64,000 nt of DNA from Salinicola acroporae (lineage in GTDB: Bacteria; Pseudomonadota; Gammaproteobacteria; Pseudomonadales; Halomonadaceae), in NCBI RefSeq assembly GCF_003206615.1, contig NZ_PZJW01000005.1, positions 226,965 to 290,964 on the forward strand. The letters are read 5' to 3'. The notes beneath the pieces were generated by a model. That model was not told where the DNA came from, ran no database searches, and was given only the letters and a program-made list of their open reading frames with translations. The position numbers and the translations under genes were made by a program. Below, in pieces: positions 46,269-55,218 of the stretch; the first letter of the stretch is position 1; every line of letters starts with the position of its first letter.

Positions 46269-46751
46269 TCACGGTGACGCAATCCATGGCGCAAGCTCGA
46301 CACGATCGCCGACCTCGATCCGGCGTTCGGCGAAGTAGCCGGCATTGGTTTCCAACGCAGCGCGAAAGCGCGCCCCCGCCGGGTAGACGGGGCATCGACT
46401 CGATGATTCGGCATGGCAGGGAGACATGGTCTTCAGCGAGCGTATTACGCCCCCTTCGTCGATGAAGGCGATATCCAGAGGAATTCGTGTCCGATACATC
46501 CAGTAGGCGCTCGTCGCCGGCTGTTCGGTGCCGTAAAGGAACAGCATTCCGGCATCGACAGGAAGCGAGTCGCGCTCCATCAGACCTCTTGAACGCTGCT
46601 GCGGGGTCTCGGCGACCTCGACCTGAAGCGTGTGCGTGCGCTCGCCATCGTCGAGGACCAGGGCGTGGCGAGGCGGCGCTCCCGCCCAGGCCGGCATCGT
46701 GACCAGCGCCGACGCGAGCCACGCGGCGAGAATCAACGCTCGGGACTGCAC
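46269..46751 (-). CDS. DUF192 exported protein
   Basis: A 160-residue protein with a signal peptide (ALILAAWLASALVTMPAWA) and a DUF192 domain: QVEVAETPQQRSRGLMERDSL, DAGMLFLY, YWMYRTRIPLDIAFIDEGG and CPVYPAGARFRAALETNAGYF. The family is periplasmic in many bacteria and of unknown function. The start is GTG at 46751 with GGAGGG 6 nt ahead; the longer frame has an Arg-rich leader and is rejected. It is 31 bp downstream of a small membrane protein gene. Confidence 0.88.
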   Translation of the reverse strand: MQSRALILAAWLASALVTMPAWAGAPPRHALVLDDGERTHTLQVEVAETPQQRSRGLMERDSLPVDAGMLFLYGTEQPATSAYWMYRTRIPLDIAFIDEGGVIRSLKTMSPCHAESSSRCPVYPAGARFRAALETNAGYFAERRIEVGDRVELAPWIASP

Positions 46752-46782
46752 GCCCTTCCCTCCCGGATCGCGAGGCCGCCCG

Positions 46783-46947
46783 TCAAGCCTGCTCCTCCTC
46801 GTCGTCCTCGCGCTGACGCTGGCTATTCTGCGCTGTGGTCGCCTGGCGCGTCGCGGATTCACCGCTTCCGTGGCGGTGATCGATATAGGACAGCACGAAC
46901 AACTGGGCGAAGAGAAAGCAGACGCAGAAGATGATTCCCTTGATCAT
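46783..46947 (-). CDS. Small single-helix membrane protein
   Basis: A 54-residue frame: one N-terminal transmembrane helix (IKGIIFCVCFLFAQLFVLSYI) and a hydrophilic tail rich in Gln, Arg and Glu ending EDDEEEQA. The ATG at 46947 has GAGAG about 8 nt ahead. No family is recognised. The clear helix, the start signal and the short distance to the DUF192 gene support it; with no homology seen, it could still be chance. Confidence 0.5.
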   Translation of the reverse strand: MIKGIIFCVCFLFAQLFVLSYIDHRHGSGESATRQATTAQNSQRQREDDEEEQA

Positions 46948-47153
46948 GGATTGGACTCTCGAGTGCAAAGATCCCCGACGTGGCGGCGAAGTATCGGTCG
47001 GCTGTAAGTAGAGTAGCGCATTCCCCGAGTGAAGAAACGCAGATTGCGCCAAAGCCCCGGCAAGACGACACTTCAAAATAATCTTGCTCTCGCGGGAGTC
47101 GCTGAGACAATGGGCAGTCCGGCGCCACTTTCGACGACGCCTTCCATTGACGA

Positions 47154-48032
47154 GTGCTACACGTGCCCCTGAAGGACTTGCTGATCGGCCTGGGTATCAT
47201 TGCCATCTGGGCTTTCAATATCATCGTGATCAAGCTTGGTATCGAGGAGCTGCCGCCACTACTGGTGACGGTACTCCGCTTCATGCTGGTCGCCGTACTG
47301 ATCGTGCCGTTCACTCGAATCTCGCGCCAGCAGCTCGGCTGGCTCCTGATGCTGGCCGTCACCTTCGGCGGCCTGCATTTTCCGCTGCTGTTCCTCGGCC
47401 TCCAGCACTCGGAGGCGGGGACCGGCGCGCTGCTGGTGCAGATGGGGACGCCCTTCGCCACGCTGCTGGCCGCGATCTTCCTCAAGGAGAAGCTTGGCCC
47501 GCGGCGAATCTTCGGCCTGATTCTCGCCTTCGGGGGTGTCGTCGTCCTGGCCGGGGGACCATCACTGCCGCCGCCGGTCTCGACCGCCCTGCTGCTTGCC
47601 AGCGCCCTGTTCTGGGCCGTCTCGACCATGATCATCAAGCTTGCCCCGCCGATCGCCCCATTGACCATGACCGGCTGGATCTCGCTGTTCGCGATACCAT
47701 TGGTCGCTGCAGGCAGTTGGCTATTCGAGGACGATCAGTGGCACGCCTTGCAGAATGCCGGCCTGGCCGGCTGGGGTACGGTCGTGTACACCGCCGTTAT
47801 GTCATCGATCGCCGCCTACGGACTCTGGTATCGGCTCCTGCAAAAGCATCCCGTCAGCCGCGTCGTGCCGCTGACCCTGCTGATGCCGGTGTTCGCCGTC
47901 ATCCTCGGCGTATGGCTGCTCGACGACCCGCTGGGTATCAACAAGATGGCCGGCGGCGCCATGGTCGTCGCCGGGCTGGCGGTCATCAATATTCGCTTCA
48001 GCCGCCACCGTAGACCGAGGCCCACGCCATGA
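47154..48032 (+). CDS. EamA/DMT-family exporter
   Basis: Inner-membrane drug/metabolite transporter-superfamily protein, 292 residues, ten predicted helices in two EamA repeats (about 5-138 and 148-285). Typical blocks are WAFNIIVIKLGIEELPPLL, AGTGALLVQMGTPFATLLAAIFLKE and a matching VVPLTLLMPVFAVILGVWLL in the second half. Likely amino-acid or metabolite efflux. The start is a GTG at 47154 or another three codons on; neither has a good ribosome site. It overlaps the next GNAT gene by ATGA. Confidence 0.85.
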   Translation: MLHVPLKDLLIGLGIIAIWAFNIIVIKLGIEELPPLLVTVLRFMLVAVLIVPFTRISRQQLGWLLMLAVTFGGLHFPLLFLGLQHSEAGTGALLVQMGTPFATLLAAIFLKEKLGPRRIFGLILAFGGVVVLAGGPSLPPPVSTALLLASALFWAVSTMIIKLAPPIAPLTMTGWISLFAIPLVAAGSWLFEDDQWHALQNAGLAGWGTVVYTAVMSSIAAYGLWYRLLQKHPVSRVVPLTLLMPVFAVILGVWLLDDPLGINKMAGGAMVVAGLAVINIRFSRHRRPRPTP

Positions 48033-48487
48033 ACTCCAGCCCCATGCCCGACATTCTGCCCATGACCATCGACGACCACCCGGACTTCGCCGCCATGATG
48101 TCGCGCACCCCCGGGGTGGTGCTCAGAAGCGCCGATGGCTATGCGGCGACGCAGCGCTATCTTGCGCGCAACCCCGGCCTGAGTTTCGTTGCGCGACCGG
48201 CCGTCGGGGACGGCATCGTGGGCTGCGCCATGGCGGGACACGACGGTCGCCGCGGCTACCTGCAGCATGTCATGGTCGACCCGGACTATCGCCACCTGGG
48301 ACTGGCGCGAGCGATGGTCGACCGCTGTCTGGCGGCACTGCTGGCGGTGGGTATCGAGAAGGTGCATCTCGACACCCTGGCGGACAATCACCAGGCCCAC
48401 CGCTTCTGGCATCATCTAGGATGGGACGATCGCCGCGACGAGATCGTCAAGTTCTCTCGCGTGCTGGTCGCAGACACCAACGCCTGA
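48029..48487 (+). CDS. GNAT-family N-acetyltransferase
   Basis: A 152-residue acetyltransferase. Motif A reads LQHVMVDPDYRHLGLARAMVDRCL, where the usual Q/R-G-x-G is R-H-L-G, and motif B is ADNHQAHRFWHHLGW. The substrate is unknown. Translation is coupled with the EamA exporter gene by ATGA, which suggests that the acetylated product or its precursor is exported. Confidence 0.83.
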   Translation: MNSSPMPDILPMTIDDHPDFAAMMSRTPGVVLRSADGYAATQRYLARNPGLSFVARPAVGDGIVGCAMAGHDGRRGYLQHVMVDPDYRHLGLARAMVDRCLAALLAVGIEKVHLDTLADNHQAHRFWHHLGWDDRRDEIVKFSRVLVADTNA

Positions 48488-48567
48488 GGCAGGGTGGCGA
48501 AGGCACGAGAGCAGTCCAGAAAACCGTCGCCACGCCGATAACACAAGAAAAACCGGGAAGACCCCTC

Positions 48568-49062
48568 ATGTTACGACCACTCATCGTCGGCATACTGATC
48601 GCGATATCGTCATTGGCGGCGAAAGCGGACGAGCCGCCCTATCCCAGGGATATGCCGCTGCTGACGCTCGTCGATTCCCACGGCGATGTGCTGGCGTCGT
48701 TCACGCTGGCGAGCCTGGAGGCGCTGCCCAGCCGCGAAGTCACGGGCTCGATCCCGGACACCAGCGATCCCGAAGCTCGCTGGTCGGGGGTGTCGATGAA
48801 CGTCCTGCTGGAGAGCCAGTCGATCGCCGCGCCCGACAGGATGCTCGCCGTGGGCCTCGACGACTATAGCGATATCATTCCCCGTTCGGACCTGGAGCAC
48901 TACGACCCCGTCGTCGCCTACCGCCGCAACGGCCACTATCTCGCCGTCGACCGTTATGGACCGCTGGTTGTCATGTACCCCTATAGCGACTATCCCGAAC
49001 TCCACGAACGCACCTACTACAGCCGCACCGTATGGCAACTGAGCGAACTGCAGCTCCGGTGA
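48568..49062 (+). CDS. Exported molybdopterin-dependent oxidoreductase-like protein
   Basis: A 164-residue protein with a Sec signal peptide (LRPLIVGILIAISSLAAKA, cut before DEPPYP). The mature part looks like the sulfite-oxidase-type molybdopterin-binding fold in a minimal form: LTLVDSHGDVLASFTLASLEALP, an aromatic WSGVSMNVLLE and HYLAVDRYGPLVVMYPY. The cofactor-binding Cys of true sulfite oxidases is not seen, so it may be a sensor domain. The ATG at 48568 has GGAAG 7 nt ahead; a longer frame from 48421 lies inside the GNAT gene. It overlaps the following diguanylate cyclase gene. Confidence 0.75.
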   Translation: MLRPLIVGILIAISSLAAKADEPPYPRDMPLLTLVDSHGDVLASFTLASLEALPSREVTGSIPDTSDPEARWSGVSMNVLLESQSIAAPDRMLAVGLDDYSDIIPRSDLEHYDPVVAYRRNGHYLAVDRYGPLVVMYPYSDYPELHERTYYSRTVWQLSELQLR

Positions 49063-50657
49063 CCGGACCAGACGTCACCAGAGCCGGCAGGAGCCGGCGC
49101 TGGCCGGTCATGTTGCTGATCGCGCTGGCCGGGGCGATGATCGTCGCCGCGCTGGCGGGACTCAAGCTGATCTCGGAGAAAGGCGATGACTACGCCTCGC
49201 CCGGCCTGCACACCGAGGTGTGGCAGAGCTATCAGTTGCGCTCGGAGATCCAGCGCCTGCTCGACACCGCCCATGCCGTCGAGGAGGGCCAGGCAGGTGC
49301 CGCCGCATTGATCCTGCGCCTGGGGGTCATGCGCAACACCCTCGACCCTTTTTGTCACACCCGTATCTTCGACTACCTGCCCCAACCCAGGCCCGAAGTA
49401 CACCGGACGATCACCCATCTCGACTCGCTCAGCGCAGGCTGGATGCAGCGGTTGGACTGGCACGACCAGGCCGTCGCAAGGGGCGTGGCCGCCGAAATGC
49501 TGGCCGAGTTGCCGGGGCAATTGCGTCCGGCGCACGACCTGATCGTCGTCTCCAATATCGCGGTCGCGGCGCAACTCGACTGGGAACGCCAATCGCTGCA
49601 GCGAACGTTCCACTGGCTCACCGTCACGCTGGTGCTGCTGGCCTGCGGCTGCCTCGTGCTGGCATTGCGCATCCTGAGTTCGCAGCGGCGCTCTCGTCAT
49701 CTCGCCGGCGAGCTGCAGGCGCTCAACAGTTCGCTGGAGCGGCGCGTCCGGAGCCGCACGCGCCTGCTGCACGAACGCGAGGCGCTACTGCGTACGATTC
49801 TTGACTCGACGCCGAGCGACGTCACCCTGATCAGCGCCGACCAGCGCCGGGTATTCTACGTCAGTGAGGACTTGCTGACCCAGACGGATACCCGGCGAGC
49901 CGAGGACTTTCATCTCGAGACCCTGTTCGAGAATGGTGATGACTATCGACAACTCATCGCGCGACTGAGCCGCGGGGAGACCTTGCATCAGATGGAGGTG
50001 AGGCTCGCTCCTCGCGCGCCTTACTGGGCCCTGCTAAGCGCGAGGCCACTGCACATCCACGCGCAATCCGCGTGGATGATCTGGAGCCTCGACATTACCC
50101 GGCGCAAGGCGATGGAGCACAAGTTGCAGCAACTGGCCTCCACCGATGCCCTGACCGGCCTCCACAACCGGCGTGCACTGTGGCGTGCCGCGGTGAAGCA
50201 GTTGCGCCGGGACCGGAACGCCCCGCTGAGCGTGCTGCTGATCGACATCGACCACTTCAAGCGGATCAACGACGAATATGGTCATCCGGTGGGAGATCAG
50301 GCGCTATGCGCGCTGGCCCGCCAGCTCGACGAGCTGATGCAGGACGATGCCCTGCTCGGGCGCATCGGTGGCGAGGAGTTCGCTGTCGTGCTATCCGGCA
50401 TGTCCCCCGAAGCCGTCGCGCTGGTGGCCGAACGCTTGCGCGCCGCCGTCGCCGATACCCCGTTGGTGGTGAACGACGCCGTCACGCTGTCGATGACGCT
50501 GAGTATCGGCCTGACCCAGCGTCACGAGAGCGATAGCCTCAAGAGCCTGATGATGCGGGCCGACCGTGCGCTCTACCAGGCCAAGGCCGAAGGTCGCAAT
50601 CGATGTTGCCATCTGCCTGCGGTGGAACTGGCGCCCCCGGCGCTCGACGAGGCTTGA
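49032..50657 (+). CDS. Membrane diguanylate cyclase (GGDEF)
   Basis: Makes c-di-GMP from two GTP. 541 residues: helix 1 (about 25-47), periplasmic region about 48-195, helix 2 (about 198-218), coiled coil, PAS-like domain about 250-365, and GGDEF domain from about 370 with DALTGLHNRRAL, LLIDIDHFKRINDEYGHPVGDQ and the active-site GGEEF near 445-449. The inhibitory I-site RxxD, expected five residues before GGEEF, reads QDDA, so product feedback is probably absent. Start ATG at 49032, 31 bp inside the previous gene; a GTG at 49059 forming a GTGA overlap is an alternative. It pairs with the exported molybdopterin-domain protein. Confidence 0.9.
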   Translation: MATERTAAPVTGPDVTRAGRSRRWPVMLLIALAGAMIVAALAGLKLISEKGDDYASPGLHTEVWQSYQLRSEIQRLLDTAHAVEEGQAGAAALILRLGVMRNTLDPFCHTRIFDYLPQPRPEVHRTITHLDSLSAGWMQRLDWHDQAVARGVAAEMLAELPGQLRPAHDLIVVSNIAVAAQLDWERQSLQRTFHWLTVTLVLLACGCLVLALRILSSQRRSRHLAGELQALNSSLERRVRSRTRLLHEREALLRTILDSTPSDVTLISADQRRVFYVSEDLLTQTDTRRAEDFHLETLFENGDDYRQLIARLSRGETLHQMEVRLAPRAPYWALLSARPLHIHAQSAWMIWSLDITRRKAMEHKLQQLASTDALTGLHNRRALWRAAVKQLRRDRNAPLSVLLIDIDHFKRINDEYGHPVGDQALCALARQLDELMQDDALLGRIGGEEFAVVLSGMSPEAVALVAERLRAAVADTPLVVNDAVTLSMTLSIGLTQRHESDSLKSLMMRADRALYQAKAEGRNRCCHLPAVELAPPALDEA

Positions 50658-50789
50658 AAGGCCGGCCACGATCGCTTCACCGAGTATCGCTCGACGCCCC
50701 GGGCGACCGAACGGTGTCGAACATCGCCGGTTGGTGCTCGGGTCCTCGGTTTCCGGCTAGACTGCTCGGTAGACGCGACGCTCATGTCT

Positions 50790-50819
50790 CTGACAACGAT
50801 TTCAATAGCGTGCTAATAT
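50790..50819 (+). promoter_or_regulatory. Promoter of the AaeXAB-like operon
   Basis: CTGACA (50790-50795) and TAATAT (50814-50819) are 18 bp apart, 34 bp upstream of the DUF1656 ATG. It fits sigma-70 reasonably. No LysR-type regulator gene is adjacent, unlike E. coli aaeR. Confidence 0.6.
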
Positions 50820-50853
50820 TGTCCGTTCGTCACGCCACCGCCACAGGGAAAAT

Positions 50854-51072
50854 ATGGGTTTACAGGAAATCGCCGTCGGCGGGATCTTCATCAGTCCTCT
50901 GCTGATCTATGCCCTGTTCGGCTTCATCGCGACCATCGTCCTTCGCTCGTTGTTGCACTGGGTGGTCGGGCAGCGCGCGCTATGGTACGAAGCCTGGTTC
51001 GATGTCTCGCTGTTCGTGCTGTTCACTGCCGGTATCACTTTTCTGTTCTCCTTCCTGCTCGAGAGTACTTGA
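50854..51072 (+). CDS. DUF1656 small membrane protein (AaeX-like)
   Basis: A 72-residue protein with two helices (SPLLIYALFGFIATIVLRSLL and FDVSLFVLFTAGITFLFSFLL). The N terminus EIAVGGIFISPLL is typical of DUF1656, the small protein that accompanies AaeA/AaeB-type efflux pumps. AGGGAA precedes the ATG. Its stop overlaps the next start as TGATG. Confidence 0.9.
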   Translation: MGLQEIAVGGIFISPLLIYALFGFIATIVLRSLLHWVVGQRALWYEAWFDVSLFVLFTAGITFLFSFLLEST

Positions 51073-52070
51073 TGCGCAATTCGCTACGTATCCTCATGAC
51101 CCTCGTCGTCGTCGCGATCGCCGTGGCCGCCGGCATCTGGCTGTGGAACTACTACCTCTTCACGCCATGGACGCGTGATGCCCGCGTGCGCGCGGAGGTG
51201 GTCACCATCGCCCCCGACGTTTCCGGCTGGGTCCGCACGCTGAATGTCAACGACACCGGGTTCGTCGCTCAGGGCGACACCCTGTTCGAGATCGACCCCG
51301 CGCGCTACCAGGCGGCTCTGGAACAAGCCCAGGCCACGGTCGAGAACCGCGAGGCCACCCTCCAATTGCGCCAGACGGAAGCCCAGCGTCGCAACCAGCT
51401 GAGCAGCCGCTCGATCAGCGCGGAAGATCGCCAGATCGCCCAGATCAACAGCCGCGTCGCCGCCGCCAATCTCAAGCAGGCCCAGGCCGACCTCGCCAGT
51501 GCCAAGCTCGACCTCGAGCGCACCCGCGTCGTGGCACCGATCAGCGGCCACGTGCTCAACCTGCAACTGGCCGCCGGCAACTACGTGACTCGTGGAACCC
51601 CGGTGATGGCGCTGGTGCAGTCGAACTCCTACTACGTCATGGGCTATTTCGAGGAGACCAAGATGTCCTCCATCGACGTCGGCGATCCGGCGGAAGTCAT
51701 CCTGATGAACGGCGACACCCATCTGCGTGGCCATGTGGCCGGTATCGGCCGCGGCATCGCCGACACCAACACCACGCTCAACAATCAACTGTTGCCGCAG
51801 GTCCAGCCGACCTTCAACTGGGTGAGGCTGGCTCAACGCATTCCGGTTCGGATCGCGCTGGACGATATCCCGGACGACACTTTGCTCAGCGCCGGGATGA
51901 CCGCGACGGTCAAAGTTCAGCACACGGACGGCGATCATCCGTCCGAACCCGCCGGTGAACCCGCCAGCACCGCCACGCCGCGCAGCCTGCCTGCCGATCG
52001 CCGGCCGACGGCGCAGTCGCAGTCGACCGCCGAGACACCGGCAGGGAACGCAACCGAAGCGCCGCAGTGA
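51072..52070 (+). CDS. HlyD/EmrA-type membrane fusion protein (AaeA-like)
   Basis: Periplasmic adaptor anchored by one N-terminal helix (MTLVVVAIAVAAGIWLWNYY). 332 residues with TPWTRDARVRAEVVTIAPDVSGWV (typical AaeA/EmrA lipoyl domain), a coiled-coil hairpin around 85-150, the second lipoyl half and a beta-barrel (MGYFEETKMSSIDVGDPAEV, in part). The last 45 residues are Pro/Ala/Thr-rich and not part of the family fold. One-base overlap with the DUF1656 gene; start ATG at 51072. It works with the FUSC protein encoded next. Confidence 0.92.
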   Translation: MRNSLRILMTLVVVAIAVAAGIWLWNYYLFTPWTRDARVRAEVVTIAPDVSGWVRTLNVNDTGFVAQGDTLFEIDPARYQAALEQAQATVENREATLQLRQTEAQRRNQLSSRSISAEDRQIAQINSRVAAANLKQAQADLASAKLDLERTRVVAPISGHVLNLQLAAGNYVTRGTPVMALVQSNSYYVMGYFEETKMSSIDVGDPAEVILMNGDTHLRGHVAGIGRGIADTNTTLNNQLLPQVQPTFNWVRLAQRIPVRIALDDIPDDTLLSAGMTATVKVQHTDGDHPSEPAGEPASTATPRSLPADRRPTAQSQSTAETPAGNATEAPQ

Positions 52071-54139
52071 GTACCATGCCACCGCTCGTCAAGACATACC
52101 TGATGCCCGACGCCTCGGCAGTCAAGTTCGCCATCAAGACCACGGTGGCGATGATGATCGCGCTCTACCTGGCGCTCTGGTTCAATCTCGATCGTCCCTA
52201 CTGGGCGTTGATTTCGGCGGCTTTTCTGCAGATCCGGCCGATGAGCGGCATGGTGATCGAAAAGGGGTTCTGTCAGATCAGCGGTACCTTCATCGGCGCC
52301 GTGACGGGCATCGCTATCATGGCGCTTTTCGCCCAGGCCAGGGTGCCGGCGCTGATCACCCTGACGCTATGGATCATGCTGTGCACCTACGTCGGCTCGC
52401 TGTGGCGCAACAACTACACCTACGGCTGCCTGATGGCGGCCGTCACCGCCATGCTGATCGTGGTGATCTCCAATGGCAGCACGCCCGGCGGCATCTTCGA
52501 CATCGCGGTGGCGCGACTATCGGAGCTGGGCCTGGGCGCCATCTGCGCCACCCTGGTCAGTTCGCTGCTGTGGCCGTCGCGGGTCGGCAAGCACCTCGCG
52601 TCGCAGGCCGACTCCGTCATCAACGAAGCGTTCGAGAATGCCGCCCTGCGCCTGGAGGCGAGCGGCGACATTCCTGCCATGCAGAAGGCATTGCGGGGTA
52701 GCCTCGGCCCGTTGACGGTGCTGGAGACAGACAGCCAGGCGGCTCGCTTCGAAGGGCCGGAGGGGCCGGGACGCATCCGCGCTACCCACGTGTTGACCCG
52801 ACGAACGCTGCGCTTCCTGGCCAACCTTCAGGCGCTGCACCAGATGCTGCACGATCATGCCGACAAGCTGGACCCCCGCAGCATCGAGATCGCTCGGCAG
52901 GTCGCCCAGGGCTTTCGCGAGGCGGAGCACGTCAAGGGCGTTCCCAAGGCGCGGCAGGAATTGCAGGAACTTCGCCACCTCGTGCATGAGAGCGACGAAG
53001 CGGGCATGGCACCCCTGGACCGCCGCGCCCGGCTGGGGCTTCGGGAATCGATCGGTCACGCCATGGTGATGCTGGATGCCCGCGAGGCGATTGCGTCACC
53101 CGGCACGCACAAGCTGCGTTCGACGTCTCTGGCCTGGCATCGCGATCATCTCGCCGCTGGCATCAACGCGCTGCGCTCCGGCCTGGTCTTCGGCACGCTG
53201 GCCATTTTCTGGATTCTCACCGCCTGGAACAGTGCCATGGTCGCCATGTTGCTGGGGACACTGTTCTCGTCGTTCTTCGCCAGCCGCGACAATCCGGTAG
53301 CGATCACCATGATGTTCTACAAGGGCATGCTCGCCGCCATTCCCAGTGCGTTCCTGTTCGGCCACGTGCTGCTGTCGCAGGCCAACGGTTTCCCGATGTT
53401 GGCGATGCTGTTCGGCACGCCGCTGTTCCTGGGGCTCCTGGGCGCGACCAACCCGGCCACGATGGGCTACTGCCTGGCCTTCACGATTTTCAATATTCTG
53501 CTGACCATGCCGGGCAACAACATGGATTTCTCCTTCGACAGCTTCGCCAACCGGGCGGTGGCGGTAATCATCGGCCTGACCTGCGTCGTGATGGGTTTCC
53601 GGCTGCTGCCCGGACTGGGCACGCGGCTGCGCCGGCGCCGTCTGATCAATGCCATCTCCCGGGATATACACCACCTGCGGCGACGTTCCATACGCGATGC
53701 CGAAACCCGCTTCAGTGGCCACATGGCCGATCGCATACTGCAGTTGGCGCAGCACGACGACATGCTGCCAGAAGACCAGCGCCACCTGTTCATCCTCGGC
53801 CTGACGGGGCTGGACCTGGGAACGGCGACACTGCGGCTGCGGGATCGGCTCGATGACGCCCCTCATCCCGTGATCCGGCGTGCCCATCGCCAGCTGCTGC
53901 GGGCGTTGGCCAGCGGCTTCGAGGAGAGCGCCAATGGTCGCCAGCCGCAGGGCATTCGCGAGGCCGGCAAGCGCCTGGACGAGGCCATTGCCGAGCATGG
54001 CGACGTCGCCGCCGATCGGCGGGTGCTACTGGAGGGGCTGATCGAGCGTCTCGAACTGGCGCTGGAACGGCTGGGACGCATCATGGCCGAGCGGCCACGT
54101 ATCAAGCCCGACCGCCAGGCCGAGCCCGCGACATCCTGA
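52067..54139 (+). CDS. FUSC-family efflux protein (AaeB-like)
   Basis: Inner-membrane transporter of 690 residues for aromatic or organic acids, related to AaeB and fusaric-acid resistance proteins. Two six-helix FUSC modules flank a cytoplasmic domain (about 190-350); FAIKTTVAMMIALYLALWFNLDRPYWALIS (in part) at the start is diagnostic, and a second hydrophobic block starts near 370. The C-terminal 170 residues are a helical cytoplasmic domain. The start is GTG at 52067 (GTGA overlap with the AaeA-like gene) or ATG three codons later. Last gene of a three-gene efflux operon. Confidence 0.92.
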   Translation: MSTMPPLVKTYLMPDASAVKFAIKTTVAMMIALYLALWFNLDRPYWALISAAFLQIRPMSGMVIEKGFCQISGTFIGAVTGIAIMALFAQARVPALITLTLWIMLCTYVGSLWRNNYTYGCLMAAVTAMLIVVISNGSTPGGIFDIAVARLSELGLGAICATLVSSLLWPSRVGKHLASQADSVINEAFENAALRLEASGDIPAMQKALRGSLGPLTVLETDSQAARFEGPEGPGRIRATHVLTRRTLRFLANLQALHQMLHDHADKLDPRSIEIARQVAQGFREAEHVKGVPKARQELQELRHLVHESDEAGMAPLDRRARLGLRESIGHAMVMLDAREAIASPGTHKLRSTSLAWHRDHLAAGINALRSGLVFGTLAIFWILTAWNSAMVAMLLGTLFSSFFASRDNPVAITMMFYKGMLAAIPSAFLFGHVLLSQANGFPMLAMLFGTPLFLGLLGATNPATMGYCLAFTIFNILLTMPGNNMDFSFDSFANRAVAVIIGLTCVVMGFRLLPGLGTRLRRRRLINAISRDIHHLRRRSIRDAETRFSGHMADRILQLAQHDDMLPEDQRHLFILGLTGLDLGTATLRLRDRLDDAPHPVIRRAHRQLLRALASGFEESANGRQPQGIREAGKRLDEAIAEHGDVAADRRVLLEGLIERLELALERLGRIMAERPRIKPDRQAEPATS

Positions 54140-54161
54140 CCTCGAACGGCGAACCGGCGTT

Positions 54162-55199
54162 TCACCGTACTCCGATTCGTGGCCAGGTGTCGGCAAGCCG
54201 GTAGCCACCAGGCCATGGATCCTGCGGATCGAGAGTGTACTGGTGGGTGCCGGTGATGAAAGCGCGACCGCGGATCAGCGGCATTACCGCCGCGACGTCG
54301 CCGACGCGAGTCGTCCCGTCGAGTCGGCAGACAAAACGGGAATCGATGATCGATTCACCGATGAAGGTTTCATTCAAGCCGAGTTTGCCCTGGGCGTGCA
54401 GCAACGCCATGCGCGCCGAACAGCCGGTACCGGTGGGCGAACGATCGAGCTTGCCGGGTTGAATCGCCACCGTATTGCGTCCCAGCCAGGCGTCACCCTC
54501 CCGTATCAGCGGTGCAGCGATCTGGCAGAACGAGACGTGCCGCCAATCGGGATTGGCGGGATGGCGAAATCCGAACTGCTCGTTGACCGCATTGGTGATC
54601 CGAATGCCGGCCTCGACCAGTTCCCGCGCCTCGTCCGGCACCAGCCGGAAGCCGAGATCCTCGGCGTCGACGATCACGAAGCTGTCGCCGCCGAAAGCCG
54701 TGTCGACGCGCAGCGTGCCCAGCCCCGGAACCTCCAGTTGCAGATCCCGCTGATCGACGAAGGCAGGCAGGTTGCGCACGGTGACGTCGAGGACGCGGCC
54801 ATTCCCGCAGCGGGCCACGGCTTCTATCACGCCACCGGGAGCCTCGAGCACGAGATGAGTCTCCGGCTCCCGCATGGGAAGAATGCCGGTCTCGAGCAGC
54901 ACAGTCACCACGCACAGACTGTTGGAACCGGACATCGGCGGCGTGTCTTCCGGCTCCATGATGATCCAGCCCATCTGCGCGCGGGGATCCTTGGCCGGCA
55001 CCAGCAGGTTGACGTGGCGGAAGACACCACCGCGCGGTTCGTTGAGCATGAAGTCACGCAGGGTCCGGTCGCGGGCAATCCAGCGCGACTGCGCCCATAG
55101 TGTCTCTCCAGGCGGCGGCGCCACGCCGCCCACGATGACATCCCCCACCTCGCCCTCGGCGTGACAGCCGACGACGTGGATCACGCGGCTCGTCTGCAT
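54162..55199 (-). CDS. Proline racemase-family enzyme, hydroxyproline epimerase or 3-hydroxyproline dehydratase
   Basis: Cofactor-independent enzyme of 345 residues. The first active-site position, usually Cys in racemases and 4-hydroxyproline epimerases, is Ser90 in [11 protein letters not shown]; the second is Cys260 in [13 protein letters not shown] Ser/Cys pair has been reported for trans-3-hydroxy-L-proline dehydratases and for some 4-hydroxyproline 2-epimerases; a proline racemase with Cys/Cys is unlikely. Other blocks: [19 protein letters not shown] at the N terminus and [15 protein letters not shown]. It is the last gene after livKHMGF (19-bp gap to livF), which suggests that the ABC importer delivers its substrate. 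ATG start at 55199. Confidence 0.87.
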   Translation of the reverse strand: MQTSRVIHVVGCHAEGEVGDVIVGGVAPPPGETLWAQSRWIARDRTLRDFMLNEPRGGVFRHVNLLVPAKDPRAQMGWIIMEPEDTPPMSGSNSLCVVTVLLETGILPMREPETHLVLEAPGGVIEAVARCGNGRVLDVTVRNLPAFVDQRDLQLEVPGLGTLRVDTAFGGDSFVIVDAEDLGFRLVPDEARELVEAGIRITNAVNEQFGFRHPANPDWRHVSFCQIAAPLIREGDAWLGRNTVAIQPGKLDRSPTGTGCSARMALLHAQGKLGLNETFIGESIIDSRFVCRLDGTTRVGDVAAVMPLIRGRAFITGTHQYTLDPQDPWPGGYRLADTWPRIGVR

Positions 55200-55218
55200 G
55201 GCCCCCTCCTGCGTTGCG

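Noticed and set aside
54162..55199. Calling the gene proline racemase (prdF) outright
   Set aside because: The first catalytic Cys is Ser90, so a Cys/Cys racemase mechanism does not fit.
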